DNA from: Miscanthus floridulus | Lineage: Eukaryota; Streptophyta; Magnoliopsida; Poales; Poaceae | DNA: 64,000 bases | Assembly: GCF_019320115.1 (NCBI RefSeq) | Contig: NC_089587.1 | Coordinates: forward strand, 104,085,158-104,149,157 | Direction: 5' to 3' | Position numbers and translations under genes: made by a program | Shown here: positions 45,180-57,777 of the stretch, in pieces | Position numbering within the stretch: the first letter of the stretch is position 1 | Layout: each line of letters starts with the position of its first letter | The notes under the pieces: generated by a model | What the model was told of the DNA's origin: nothing | Seen by the model: only the letters and a program-made list of their open reading frames with translations | The model's database searches: none

Positions 45180-47060
45180 ATGGCCACCCACGCAATCACC
45201 TGGGCCCCGGGCGCACCCGTGCGTTTCGGCGACCTGGATTTCATCATCACACTAGGAGGAGAGCTGGCGCTGACTCACTCAGCCGCCCCATCTCCCCCTT
45301 CGATCAACCTCAGCCGTCTCAGGCTTAGGGGCCCACCGGGCAACTCCCGGGGAGTCCCATCACCCAAGGAGGCCTCTCACAACGCCACCATGTGTCCAGA
45401 AGGGTCCGTATGGAGCGCCCCGACAGCGTTTCCGTTCGGTCTCCGCAACGTTGCGGCAACCGCTGGCCTCCTTCTGGCGCTACGTGTGGTTCAACCACCC
45501 ACGGACATCGAGTTCGTGGGGGCGATTGAGCGGGATACAGGAGACCCTCTACGAGCTTCTCAACGAGGAACCTGTATCGCTCTCCAGCTCAGATTCCAGT
45601 AGGGGGAGCCACCACCCTTCCCGGGAATGCTACGTGACCCAGACCCCCGAGGGTCACGTCGAAAGCGCCTCCAGGGAAGAGGCCACCCCTACAAACAATC
45701 CTGACAGCAGATCCGGGGAAGAAGGGACGGCCCCATCTCACCTGAGGATGGAGCAGCTAAGGGCTCGTCAGCAAGAGATCGATGAGGCCGGGCAAGGGCT
45801 CGCACGGGAATACGCATACATCAATCGCGAGATTGAACGCCGCAAAGACGGGGGGCGCGCGTGCGCCACAGCCCGCACCGTACATCAAAGGATCCTCACT
45901 GACGATGGGGCCTTTCCTCACTTTGCTCGAGCCAGCCAGAACATTGCCGCAGCAACCGCCTTGCTGCATGGCCTCCCGGAGGCCGCGACGTCCGAGGATC
46001 GACGCGCTTATCGGGAGATTCGCACGTTGCTCGAGCGTGCAGCAGCGCAGCAGGCGGAAAGTTCGTTGTCTCGACGACGCGAACCCGACACCAGCCAGCG
46101 CACGCCCTTAGTGCGTCCCACCAAGGACGCATCCGTACACCAAACGCCGCCAGCCGGCGGGCAGCCCTCCGTCGTCCCTGTACATCAACACCTCGGTCGT
46201 GGCCGCGACGTACGCAGCATCATCAACGCCCGGAGACGTGCCCACGGCGACGAAGGAGAAGCAGCGCGCCGCGGCTATCATCCCCGACGTGGCGGGCGCT
46301 ACGACAGCAACGAGGACCGAAGCCCGAGCCCCGTCCTGCCAGGCCCTCAAGCCTTTGGACGGCACATCCTCAACGCTGCGTTCCCTCTAAGGTATCGACC
46401 ACCTACGAACATTCCTAAATATTCTGGCGAAACAAATCCCGGGCTTTGGCTCAAAGACTATCGGCTTGCATGTCAGGCCGGAGGTGCGAGTGATGATAAC
46501 TTCATTATTCGCAATCTCCCGCTGTTCTTGGCCGACTCGGCACGAGCATGGCTGGAGCACCTACCGTCCAATGCTATTCAGAGTTGGGCGGATCTGACTG
46601 AGATCTTCGTGGGTAATTTCCAGGGCACATACAAACGCCCTGGAAACCCATGGGACCTCAAGAACTGCCGTTAGAAGGCCGATGAAACCCTCCGCGGGTA
46701 CATCCGGCGCTTTTCCCGACAGTGCAATGAGCTCCCAAACGTCGCCGACGCCGACGTAATAGGAGCCTTTCTGTCCGGGACGACCTGCGAGTCCCTGGTC
46801 CACAAGCTGGGACGCAGGGTCCACGAACTACCAAGGAACTTCTGGACATCGCCACCAGTCACGCCTCTGGAGAAGAGGCGGTCGGAGCCATCTTTGATCG
46901 CTCCGACGGAAAGACAAGGCGGGACGAGGATGCCAGCGAAGGCGCCTCCAACCGTTCCGCCAAAAGGAAAAATAAAAAGCAACGGCGCGACAACTCACTC
47001 GCGGCCGCTGCCGACCGCAAAGGTGGCCGGAAGCCCGCGGAGGGCACTCCGAACCACTTC
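45180..47060 (+). pseudogene. Gypsy gag, broken
   Basis: Starts MATHAITWAPGAPVRFGDLD. A frameshift near 45,455 moves to the frame ending at 46,674. That frame contains a Retrotrans_gag core (NIPKYSGETNPGLWLKDYRL, LADSARAWLEHLPSNAI, WADLTEIFVGNFQGTY). TAG at 46,672 fits a changed CAG. The frame goes on to KADETLRGYIRRFSRQCNEL, with a second frameshift near 46,810, then ATSHASGEEAVGAIFD and a basic Lys/Arg-rich part. The product forms the particle. Downstream CPNHAFPAKHLYKEC is the gag C-terminal knuckle-like motif. Confidence 0.85.
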
Positions 47061-47984
47061 GAGAAAATGCTCGAGGGGCCATGCCCAAACCACGCCTTCC
47101 CGGCCAAGCACCTATACAAGGAATGCGGCCTTATGCGCAAATACTTGGCCGGGGGCCTGAACAAGGAGGAGCAGGGGAAGGAGCCTGTTCCCACCACTAA
47201 CGACACGGAGGAGAAGGACGATACCTTCCCAACTCCAACCGGTGCCCTCATGATCTTCGGAGGATCGATGGCCTACGACTCCAGGCGCCACCAGAAGGTC
47301 GCACGTCGAGAGGTCTATACCGCTGGACCGGCTATGCCAGCTTATCTTCGGTGGTCGGAATCCGCCATAACTTTCGACCGGACCGACCATCCAGATGCCA
47401 TCCCATACCTGGGAAGGTATCCGCTTGTCGTCGACCCAATCGTCGGTCCAAAGCGGCTCACCAAGGTACTGATGGATGGGGGCAGCGGCCTCAACATCAT
47501 GTACGCCAAGACGCTCGACGAGATGGGCGTCGACCGAACGCACCTCCGTCCCGTTCGAGCACCTTTCCATGGCGTCGTGCCTGGAAGGCAAGCCGTGCCA
47601 CTGGGGCAGATTGACCTGCCCGTCACTTTTGGGGATCGATCCAATTACCGGACCGAGACCCTCACCTTCGATGTAGTGGGGTTCCCGGGGACTTTCCACG
47701 CCATTCTGGGGCGACCATGTTACGCGAAGTTCATGGCCGTACCCAATTACACATACCTGAAGCTGAAGATGCCGGGCCCCCGTGGGATCATCACCATCGG
47801 CACCTCTTTCCAGCGCGCTTACGAGTGCGAGGTCGAATGCTGCGGACACGCATCCGCGGTCATCGCATCCGAAGAGCTCGCCACGCTGAGGGAGGAGGTC
47901 ATTGAAGGGACACCCGACGCAAAGAAGTCAGTCCGGATCGTTCGAATCAGCAGAGGGTTCCAGGGACGTCCTCTTGGATCCTAG
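47061..47984 (+). pseudogene. Gypsy gag C-terminus and aspartic protease
   Basis: One open frame of 305 codons with the knuckle-like CPNHAFPAKHLYKEC, ITFDRTDHPD, the protease active site VLMDGGSGLNIMY (about 47,467-47,505), and FHAILGRPCYAKF. It would mature the gag-pol polyprotein. The frame differs from the reverse transcriptase frame. The shift lies near 47,935, after which pol reads LDPRSSEGKKVRIG. Confidence 0.85.
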
Positions 47985-50900
47985 GAGCTCCGAGGGTAAA
48001 AAAGTCCGAATCGGGACCGCGCTCTCCTCCGCATAGGAAAGCGCGCTCGTCGACTTCCTCCGCGCCAACAAGGACATCTTTGCGTGGAAACCCTCGGATA
48101 TGCCGGGCATCCCGAGGGAGGTCGCCGAGCATACTCTCCAAATCCTCCCGGGATCCAAGCCGGTGAAACAACGCCTACGTCGCTTCGACGAGGAGAAACG
48201 CAGGGCCATCGGCGAGGAGATAGCCAAACTACTGGCCGCAGGATTCATTAAGGAAGTGTACCACCCAGAGTGGTTAGCAAATCCTGTTCTTGTCCGGAAA
48301 AAGAGCGGGAAATGGAGGATGTGTGTTGATTACACTGGCCTCAACAAATCATGTCCAAAGGATCCATTTCCTTTGCCACGAATAGACCAAATAGTCGATT
48401 CCACCTCGGGGTGCGAAACCCTCTGTTTCCTTGACGCATACTCAGGCTATCATCAAATCGCGATGAAAGAGTCTGACCAGCTCGTGACATCTTTTATCAC
48501 GCCCTTTGGATCATTTTGCTACGTTTCAATGCCGTTTGGTCTGAAGAACGCTGGGGCAACGTACCAGCGCTGTATGCTTAGTTGCTTCGGAGATCTCATC
48601 GGGCGAACCGTTGAGGCCTATGTCGACGACATTGTAGTCAAGTCCAAGCGGGCTGACCACCTTGTCGCTGATCTTGAACGCACCTTTGCGAAACTCCGAG
48701 CGAACGGCATCAAGCTCAATCCCGAAAAATGTGTTTTCGGGGTCCCGAGGGGCATGCTGCTCGGCTTCATCGTCTCCGAGCGTGGCATCGAGGCCAACCC
48801 AGAGAAGATATCAGCCATCACGAGGATGGGCCCGATCCAAAACATAAAGGGGGTTCAGCGGATCACCGGGTGCCTTGCCGCCCTCAGCCGATTCATTTCA
48901 CGCCTCGACGAACGAGGACTCCCCCTTTATCGACTCCTGAAGAAAACGGACCGTTTCGAGTGGACAGCCGAGGCTCAGAAGGCACTTGACATGGTTAAAC
49001 AATTTTTAACTAAGCCACCGGTCCTAGTTCCTCCATGCGATGGAGAATCTCTCCTACTATATATATCGGCCACCACCCAAGTGGTTAGCTCGGCCTTAAT
49101 AGTAGAGCGGGAGGAAGAGGGGCACGCCTTCAAGGTGCAGCGCCCTGTATATTTCATCAGCGAGGTGTTATCCGACTCCAAAACCCGCTACTCCCAGATC
49201 CAGAAACTCCTCTACACCGTCCTCATCACAAAAAGGAAGCTACGCCACTACTTCGAGTCACACCCCGTAACAGTAGTGACGTCTTTCCCCCTCGGCGAGG
49301 TCGTTCGTAGCCATGACGCTACGGGAAGAACCGCAAAGTGGGCACTCGAGCTAATGGATCAGGGCATTTCTTATGTCCCCCGAACGGCGATCAAATCTCA
49401 GGCGCTAGCTGACTTCATCGCGGAGTGGACCGAGGTCCAGATGCCACCAGCAGCCGCCGACCAAGAGTACTGGATAATGTACTTTGACGGATCGCTGATG
49501 AAGAAGGGCGCCGGAGCAGGACTAGTCTTTGTATCCCCCCTCGGGGTACATATGAGGTACATGGTTCGGCTTCATTTTCCCTCATCAAACAATGCTGCAG
49601 AATACGAAGCACTCATCAATGGCCTACGAATCGCCATCGAACTGGGCATCCGACGCCTCGATGTCAGGGGCGACTCTCAGCTGGTCGTCAACCAGGTCAT
49701 GAAAGAGTCAGGCTGCCACGATATCAAGATGGAGGCATACTGTCAAGAGGTCCAACGCCTAGAGGACAAATTCGACGGCCTCGAACTCAATCATATCCCT
49801 AGACGTCTCAACGAAGCGGCCGACACACTCGCAAAAGCAGCATCCAACCGAGAGCCAGTTCCAACAGGCGTCTTTGCCAGTGATCAACACAAACCCTCGG
49901 TACGCTATGCGGGGTCGGAACAAGCCGACGATGGCCCTTCAAGTCCGACCCCCAGGGCCGATCTGCCAACTGCTCCTCCCGACCCCGAGGTCATGGAGCT
50001 TGAAGAAGACCCAGTAATGGAGTCCGATCTTCCCAATGACTGGAGAACGCTTTACCTCGACTATCTCCTCCACGACGTACTACCAACCGACAAGATAGAA
50101 GCCCGACGGCTCGCGCGACGCGCCAAATCCTTCGTTCTTGTAGAGGGCGAACTCTACAAACGAAGTCACATCGGAATTCTGCAACTTTGTATCCCTAGCG
50201 AACAGGGGAAACTCCTACTGAGCGACATCCACGGTGGAGCATGCAGTCACCATGCCGCACCAAGAACCTTGGTTGGGAAGGCATTCCGACAGGGTTTCTA
50301 TTGGCCCACTGCAGTAGCTGACGCCGAGCAAATTGTACGCACCTGCGAAGGGTGCCAATACTACGCTCGGCAAACACACCTCCCGGCCTAGGCTCTCCAG
50401 ATGATCCCCATCACGTGGCCCTTCGCGGTCTGGGGGCTTGACCTGGTTGGGCCACTTAAAAAGGCGCCCGGGGGCTTTACCCACCTGCTTGTCACCATAG
50501 ACAAGTTCACAAAATGGATTGAAACTCGGCCAATATCCACAATCAAATCCGAGCAAGCTGTGCTGTTCTTTCTCGACATCATCCATCGCTTTGGAGTACC
50601 GAACTCCATCATCACAGACAACGGCACGCAGTTCACCGGTAGGAAATTCATTCATTTCTGTGATGAACATCACATCCAAATCGATTGGGCAGCCGTCGCG
50701 CACCCCCGGACGAACGGACAGGTCGAGCGCGCAAACGGCATGCTTCTTCAAGGCCTCAAACCCAGAATTTTCAACCGGTTGAACAAGTTCGGCGCATGTT
50801 GGCTCGCTGAGCTCCCAGCTGTGCTCTAGAGCCTAAGGATGACTCCTAGCTGGGCCACCGGCTACACACCCTTCTTCATGATCTACGGTTCCGAGGCCGT

Positions 50901-51276
50901 TCTCCCGACGGACCTCGACTATGGAGCACCAAGAATCAGAGCATATGACGAATAGGGAGCCGAGGCATCTCACCAAGACGCCATGGACCAACTAGATGAG
51001 GCCCGCGACATCGCCCTCCTCCATTCAGCTAAGTACCAACAAGCGTTACGGCGGTACCACAGCCGACGAGTGCGGGGTCGAGCCTTCAACGTCGGAGACC
51101 TCGTCCTCCGTCTTGTGCAGAGCAACAAGGATCGCCACAAACTCTCCCCGCCCTGGGAAGGGCCCTACATCATCGCGGAAATACTTTGCCCAGGCGCCTA
51201 CCAGTTGAAAACCATCAAAGGCGAGGTCTTCACCAACGCCTGGAACATTGAGCAGCTACGTCGTTTCTATCCTTAA
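47936..51276 (+). pseudogene. Gypsy reverse transcriptase, RNase H and integrase with four TAG stops
   Basis: One register for 3.3 kb, closed only by TAG at 48,034, 50,389, 50,827 and 50,953. Three fit CAG and one (50,827) fits TGG. Reverse transcriptase: WRMCVDYTGLNKSCPKD, FLDAYSGYHQIAM, YVDDIVVKSK (about 48,620-48,650). A gypsy RNase H segment follows (FEWTAEAQKALDMVK), then an additional RNase H-like domain typical of Tat elements (MYFDGSLMKKGAGAG, NNAAEYEALINGL, RGDSQLVVNQV). Integrase: H2C2 finger (GGACSHHAAP ... CEGCQYY), core GLDLVGPL, ITDNGTQF, NGQVERAN, and a C-terminal GPYIIAEI region ending EQLRRFYP. Length is normal for the lineage. Confidence 0.92.
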
Positions 51277-51792
51277 AACAAGCTTACACTTTTCCTTATC
51301 AGTTTTTGTCTTAACAGAACCCCGATCCTTAGTGACTTCCGACCCCTGCAAATCGCGAGGGGTCAGACCTCACTCGAGGGCTGGCATGTGATCATAACAT
51401 ATGTCATGTGAAATACAAAAATCCCTGTGTTATACTTACAAACATTCTCTAAGTTTTCCATTCGCCTCGTAAACGAGTCTCGAGGGCTAAGATCCTGGGA
51501 ACCAATTCTGAATACCACTGGTAGGACTGCGAGACACCCACGCCCCAGTGGCTGCAAACTCTTTTGCTCACCAGTTCAATCAGAATTAGTTCCCAGGATG
51601 TTCCTAGCTTCCTATGACTTAGACCATGAGGAGAGTTGGAAAGCGTTAAAATGACTTGCCATAAGCAAAAGATGTAATTTTGTTCATTTTTTGCACAAAT
51701 TCACCACTTACAAAGCGATGTCATTACAAAAAAGGAACAATATACTCTGAGAACTGTTTACTCGGGGGCTTCCCCACAACATTATTTCATTA

Positions 51793-52312
51793 CAGTCTCG
51801 GTTCGGCTCTACCACAAGTACTACTGCGGTCACCGCGCCACGCTCTCCCTCGGTGACGTCCGGGGCGTGTACACGGGCCAGCTCGTCTACGGCGGTCGCC
51901 GCGCCACGCTCTCCATCGGTGACGTCCGGGGCATGTACACGGGCCAGCTCGCCTACTGTGGTCGTCGTGCCACGCTCTCCATCGGCGACATCTTCGCTGG
52001 ATCCTCGAAGGCGCCACCATCTGCGACGCCTCCGCCGGAGCGTCCGGGGACTACGCCATCGTCGTCAGCCGCAACCCCGGCAGCAACGTCACCGCCATGG
52101 CATCTGGGGACTACGCCATCATCTCCAGCCATAACCCTGACAACGGCGTATGGGCAGGAAACGCCTCCCGCCAAGGGAGGAGCGCGGCAAACGACGGCGC
52201 AGTCAACGACGTACGACGCCCACCGACGCCTTTTTTCCTTCAGCAGCAGCGACTCCTCAGCAAGGGCCGCGTGCACCATCTCATCTACATTGGATAACCT
52301 CCGGCTCGACAT
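51793..52312 (-). CDS. Candidate second antisense gene of the gypsy element
   Basis: On the minus strand an ATG at 52,312 opens MSSRRLSNVDEMVHAALAEE, followed by a Gly/Ala/Asp-rich part. The frame closes within the 66-bp repeats near 51,953. A change of frame there would continue as a 22-residue acidic repeat and end near 51,793. A TATA box lies about 175 bp upstream, the same layout as the other antisense gene. I know no domain in it. The plus strand is also open here (51,867-52,514), so strand choice rests on the TATA box and layout. Confidence 0.35.
51835..51985. repeat. 66-bp tandem repeat
   Basis: Two and a half copies of a 66-bp unit (CGCCACGCTCTCC, GACGTCCGGGGC, GTACACGGGCCAGCTCG). 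It encodes a 22-residue repeat on the minus strand (GELARVHAPDVTDGERG) and an equally open one on the plus strand. Confidence 0.85.
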
Positions 52313-52487
52313 CACGCACCAGACTCACGAGCAAGTTTGTAAGTTCTCTATCTCTCTCTGGCATAACTCTTCCTCACTCAGGAACCACCGCGACGCACGG
52401 ACGCGTTTGGCTGGAAAGGAAGAAGAAGGAGAGATAGCGGCTCGGAGGCAGAGGGGGAGGTGGGATGAGAACTCCTCTCCCCCTCCC

Positions 52488-52495
52488 TATTTAAA
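52488..52495 (-). promoter_or_regulatory. Possible antisense TATA box
   Basis: Minus strand CTTTAAATAGGGAGGG, about 175 bp before the ATG at 52,312. A pyrimidine/purine-rich leader follows. Confidence 0.4.
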
Positions 52496-52499
52496 GAGG

Positions 52500-54337
52500 A
52501 AGTGCTGTAACTAAGGAAAGGCGAAAGGTCGGACGAAAAACCCTCTCCCTTCCCCTTTTTTAATACGCAATCAATGCTGATTGATATCTGAGGGGACGCG
52601 CCAGAGGTGACGGGACGAACCCCGGTCTACGAGGCGTCCCTCTTTGGTCAAACTGAACACTGCCTGGGTATGGCCCGCCACTGACCCGCTCCGGATGCGG
52701 CGATTAAGGCACCCACATAGGCAGACAACTTTTTCGCCTCCCCATGCAGGACCACGGATGACCCGGCGATGGGACCTTTCAGATCTCCTGGGTCGGCTGT
52801 TCGGCCCAGAAGACACGACGAACGAACAACCAAAGAAAGATAAGCCTCTCAGCTTTCTCACTTTATGCGTTAAAATTTGTTCGCAAGATTCCGACCCCAT
52901 CAAATAGCAGGGACGCGAGCATCACTCGGGGGCTGTCGAGGATGACTACCAATCTAGACATCCTCTCCACCCGACCCCTTCGTACGCTTGAAACTAAGGG
53001 CGCGACATACAGGCACAAAGCTTTGAGTAAAATTGGACGAACTAGCAAACCCTACGCCCCGATTGCTACGGTGTTTCTATTCACCAGAAAAATCATGCTC
53101 AACGTCTCTCGCGTCTCTAGTTTCGACGTCTGCCTTCCCAAAGAGGGGATCGGAGGGGTCCGCCTACAGAATCTCCCCCAAAGGAGAAGCTGTCAGGTTG
53201 CCCAAGTTAATCGAACAGCTCGGATTGTCATCGAGACACGAAAACAAAGAATAGCAATTCTTACGCAGGTTTTTCCAACCTCGTCACAAACGTCAGGGCC
53301 CGAACCCATCTGGTAGGAGCTTTTCCGCCACTCATACCACCAAGGTAACGTCACCGCCTTTACTTTCAATTAAATCTTGCATTCAAAACATTTCATATGC
53401 AAAAAATTGCATCCCAACGATTCGTGTCGCACCACGAAACGGCTGTTGCCTCATTTCGATATAGGCAACCACAGGCTGAGGTTCGAAGGTCGGCCCGCAA
53501 AGGGCTCGAGGCCGCCTCACGCCAAACAGAGCCAGGGAGAGATAACCGAGACGAGCCCCAGTGGCCCTGCCCGACCTCGCTCAGAAGCGAACCGGGACGT
53601 CTCGACCTTCTCTCGTTCGATTCTAACCTCGAGCCAAACCCACAGAATCTCCATCGAGGAGAGGCCATTGGGCCCCCTGAGCTTATCGAACGACTCAGGC
53701 ATCTGCCGGGAGGCGGGTTAAGAAGTTGTGGAGTGCCCCCAGAGGGCTCTGCCGACCCCATCAGCAAATGATGGACCCGGATTCCGCATGAACGTACCTG
53801 TTAGCGAGCTCGTTGAGCGCGATACTCAAGCCGTCGAGGCAAGTGTCGTTCCCTCAGCCCCTCCGATTGCGAAAACCGAGGACGGGATAACACGCAAATA
53901 ACGCCCGACCCCTATCAGACCCTAACAAGGATCGGGGGCTCGGGCCAAACAATGCAGGGACAAAGGCCCCACCTTGCCGAGCCCATAAAAGTCCCCAGTG
54001 GGGATTTCCGTTGGAAGACAGGGCGGGGATTATTGCGCTGACATCCATTTTCACCAAAACCACGATTCCGGTCTCCAGTAACATCCGACCCCAGCAGGTG
54101 CGGGGGTCGGACTTTACTCGGGGGCTGTTAAGGTACGGCTACCTCCTCAAATCTCCTCGCATTATAATCAGCGGCATAATTCAGGGGAACATATTGGTAA
54201 GACCGTAAGAAATAAAATCGCAAAAAATCAAACAAAACGAAATTAAGACGCAAAAGCACGAAAGGCGTCCAGACTCAAAAAGTACCGACACTTGTCCACA
54301 TATTACATATAAGCTGTTCTCAAAATTGTTCAATTAA
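52500..54337. other. Gypsy 3' non-coding region, no gene
   Basis: GC-rich short frames without consistent features. Contains two of the polypurine-like modules. Presumably a spacer between the two antisense genes. Confidence 0.5.
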
Positions 54338-57300
54338 TTACTCCCGCGAAGGGAGAACCATTTCTTTCAGATTGTCTGCCAGGTTCTTCGCAAGGGGAGC
54401 GACCATCTTCTCCATTTCCTCCAGTTCTTCATCCTCGTAGGTGGACGGAAAGCCTTCGCTCATCACCTTCAGGTTTATTTCCTTCTCATAATGGGCGTGG
54501 GCGACGGTGAAGGCCTGGGTAATCCCGGCGTGAAAGGCACTCTCCTCAAGTTGGCCCACCCGAGCCGTGATACCTCCGACACGGGCCGCGAGCGGGCTGG
54601 TCTCCACCGGCTCCGTCACATTCAGGGCGTTAAGGACCACCCCGACCGTAGCTTGTAGAAGATCGTGCTCATCGCTCTCAACCTGAAGGGCCCTTCGCGT
54701 ATAGGCAGCCTCTTTCTCCAGCTTGGTGGCGATGTTCTCAGCACTCAACTTTCCTTTCACCGCGTCATCGAGCTTCGCCCGGAGAGAGCGGACCACCTCG
54801 ACGTCCTCGTCCACCTTTTGCTGAAGGGCTATGGCCCTACTCTCGGCCTTCCGCCGGAGGTCCCGCTCCATCTCCAGCTCCTTCAGGACTTCGCCGGCCT
54901 TCTCATTGGCCACGGCATTCCTCTGCAGCAGCTCGTCTCGCTCCTTTTTGAGCCTGGCAATCTCCTCTCCATCCAGCTTAGACCTCGCCGATAGGTCCTC
55001 GAACATCCCGTGCGCCTCCTCCGCATCCTGACGCGCCTGGGCCTCCCGCTCCTGGACAGTAGCAAGCTGGGCGGCCAAGTCTGCTCACAGCCGGGCCTCC
55101 TCGGAAAGGCGATCCCTCTCCGCCTTCTGTTCGCGGAGGAATTGGGATTTATCCCGGCTACGAGCAACAAGAATCTGAGGAGGAAGAAGATTGATATCGG
55201 GAATACGAAAACACAAAAACACATGAAAAAAGAAGAAAGTCCAGAAAATACCTGAGTGGTAGGGATAACGATCTCACGGAGGGCTCCTCTGGCCTGGTCC
55301 AGGGCGTTCAGCATGGTCGAGATCCCGATGTCAAGACCCTCCCGCTCCATGCTCTCGGAATGATCATCGAGCGAGAAAAGAGCCGATGTCGGGTCCTGAG
55401 CGGCCATCCACTGGAGCGGCGGCTCCCCCCGCGCAGGGGAGCAGCTTCCTCCCGACAAAGGGGTCAGTGGCGGCTCCCTCCTGACCCTGTGCGGCACCAC
55501 CGCCGCACTCGAGGACCCTCCGGCTGGACCCTCCTCCGTCTGGACCGCTTCGAGCGCCACGGGCGGATCCACATGGGCGCCTGGCGACGTGGATTGCACC
55601 ACGCCCTCGGGTGCCACCACGACCGCGTCCGGCTGATCCTGGCTTGGCGCAGTCACGACCACCTTCACCGGCGGTATGCGGTCCTCGGCCGGCTGTTCCA
55701 CGTCCGCCACCGAAGAGACCGCTCGCTCAGTAACCTCCGCGGGCGTGGGAGCCACCATGGACGCCGTCGGCTCGGCCAACGCGGCCCCGACATCGGCACC
55801 ACTCCTGCCTGAAATAGGGGTGACTCCAGGCGACGCCGTCTATCCCGCTTGAAGGGCGAGACTCTTCTTGGGCGCCAGCCCCAGGGGGTGACCCGTTCGC
55901 AAGAACCTGCGCAAAGGTAATAACCATTAAGTCAAAATAAAAATGGAAAAAGGATAAAAACAGAGGAATCAACAGCTTACGTTGACGTCCTCGGCCGGCG
56001 GAAGCGTTTTGGGGATGGATCCCCAGACCCCTGCCCTGACTCATCTGGGCGGGACCGTTTCATGCCTGCCCCCTGCTCTGGGGCAGGGGGGTTCATCTCG
56101 TCGGGCGCGGCACCGGAGTCGCTCCTCTCCATCGTCTCGTCGGGCGTGGCACCGGAGCCGTCCCCCTCCATCGTCTCACGGGGTGCAGCACCGGAGCTGC
56201 TCCCCTCCATCGTCGCCTCGGGGATGGCGGCGACAGGCCCGCCCTCTCCCATCCACCGGTCCTCGGCCGGCACGCCATGCGAAGCAGCGGACTCGCCGGC
56301 CTCCACTGACCTCATCGATCCACTTCCCTCCGCGTGGAAAGGGAAGGGCCCCTGCACGGATGGGTGGCCACTCGTCAGCGTGTCCTCGTCCTCCAGGACG
56401 CCCCAATCCACGTCGACGGCTACCTCGTCATCATCATCATCGTCATCCTCACTACTCACGTCCTCTCCCCGATCCCGTGCCTCCTGCTTCAGTCGTTTCG
56501 CCTTCTTCATCTCCTCCTTTGCCTTCTTGTCCCGCTCGGTCGCGAGTCGATTCGCCGCCGCCACAACCTTGTCCTTCGGCAGCGGGGCTGGGCTATCCTT
56601 GAAGACTAGCCCCCTCGGCTAGCCCCAACATTACAGAAGCAAGTGTTAAAAGAGGGAGATTCAGGAGAAAGAAAAGAATGCGGGAGAAGAGGGCTTACGA
56701 ATTCGAAGAACCCAGGCTCCGGCCGCATTGGAGGATGCCCGGGCACCGGATACACGATGTCGAGGACCCTGCCGGCGGAATCCTTCGTCGGCTCCGTTGC
56801 CTCCTTGATACGCTGCGCCACTTCCGAATAAGGGAGCGCCTCGTCAACGAGCACCATCCCCTCGAACGATATCCCAGGCATCATCCGATGCAGGGGAAGC
56901 ACACGCGCCATCAGTGGTGCCACCCTCCTCGCGTGGTAGGCGCCGATAATTCCCAACCCCTTTACACCCCGACCCTTCAGGGCATGGAGGGCGGAGAGAA
57001 GGTCGGAGATATGTTTCTTGTCTTTAGTCAGGACGCCCCAGCCCCACGACTCCGGAGCATCCACAATAAGACGTCCGGTGTACTTCGGTAGGGTGGCACT
57101 CACATCATCCTTAACATAAAACCACTACGAATGCCATCCCTTGTTGGATGTGGCCAGACGCATGTACGGGTAACCCTGCGACCGGGTATGGCGCAGGTGA
57201 ATGCTGGCACACCCCATCGGCGCATTCACTTCTTTCCCCCCAATCTTCCTCTTCGACAGACTAATGCTAAAGAAATACCGCCACAGATCAAAATGGGGAT

Positions 57301-57607
57301 CGATCCCCAGGAAACCCTCGCACAGGGCAACGAACGCCGCCATATGCTGAATCCCATTGGGAGTGAGATGCTGCAGCTCTACCTCATAGTAATCTAATAG
57401 CCCCCGAAGAAATCTATGCGCGGGTACCCCGAATCCCCGCTCATGGAAGATGGCAAAGGAGACGACATACCCTTCAGGCGGCACCGGCTCACCCTCGTCG
57501 CCGGGGAGTAACCACTCCTGGACGGCGGATAGTGGGCGGAGAAGGCCATGGCGGACGAGGCCCTCCAGACGCCGGGAAGTGATGCTTGATCTGCCCCACA
57601 ACTCCAT
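54338..57607 (-). pseudogene. Spliced antisense gene of the gypsy element: PF04195-type (putative gypsy type transposon) protein with coiled coil
   Basis: Four exons fit by phase and GT/AG: 56,699-57,607, 55,981-56,618, 55,252-55,906 and 54,338-55,174. Exon 1 starts MELWGRSSITSRRLEGLV and has the PF04195 signature (GEPVPPEGYVVSFAIFHERG, FGVPAHRFLRGLLDYY, AFVALCEGFLGIDPHFDLW). Exon 2 is Lys/Glu-rich, then Asp- and Ser/Gly-rich with an imperfect repeat (ATMEGSSSGAAPRETMEG) and ends in a basic KRFRRPR. Exon 3 is Pro/Val-rich. Exon 4 is a long coiled coil (EEIARLKKERDELLQ) with acidic tail. Stops: TAG 57,125, TAG 55,840 (both fit CAG) and TGA 55,085 (fits CGA). Such antisense frames are known in Tat elements; their function is unknown. 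Confidence 0.82.
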
Positions 57608-57777
57608 TGAAGCAGGAGGGGGGAATGGCAGGCGCGAGCTTAACGGCGGCTGGAACACAAACGCAGGCCGGTCGACGGTGGCGATGCGGGCGCAAGAGGC
57701 TGGGAAGATTGGCGGCGGATGTTTTAGAACGCAAAGGAAGGGGAGTGAAACACGGGACCCTGGGGGCGAGCCCCGCG

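Larger units (their letters stand above)
51338..54128. repeat. Recurring polypurine-like modules downstream of pol
   Basis: Modules with CCGACCCC, a CAAATxGCGGG or GTGCGGGGGTCG part, then ACTCGGGGGCTG occur at 51,338-51,386, 52,891-52,938 and 54,084-54,128. A shorter CTCGGGGGCT is at 51,761. The core matches the purine tract in front of the 3' LTR. They divide the 3' region into blocks of 1.2-1.5 kb. Confidence 0.65.

Noticed and set aside
51867..52514. Plus-strand frame of 215 codons with a 22-residue repeat
   Set aside because: The repeat is open on both strands because of the 66-bp unit. The minus strand has a TATA box and a start in the same layout as the other antisense gene, so the plus frame was not called; this is not settled.
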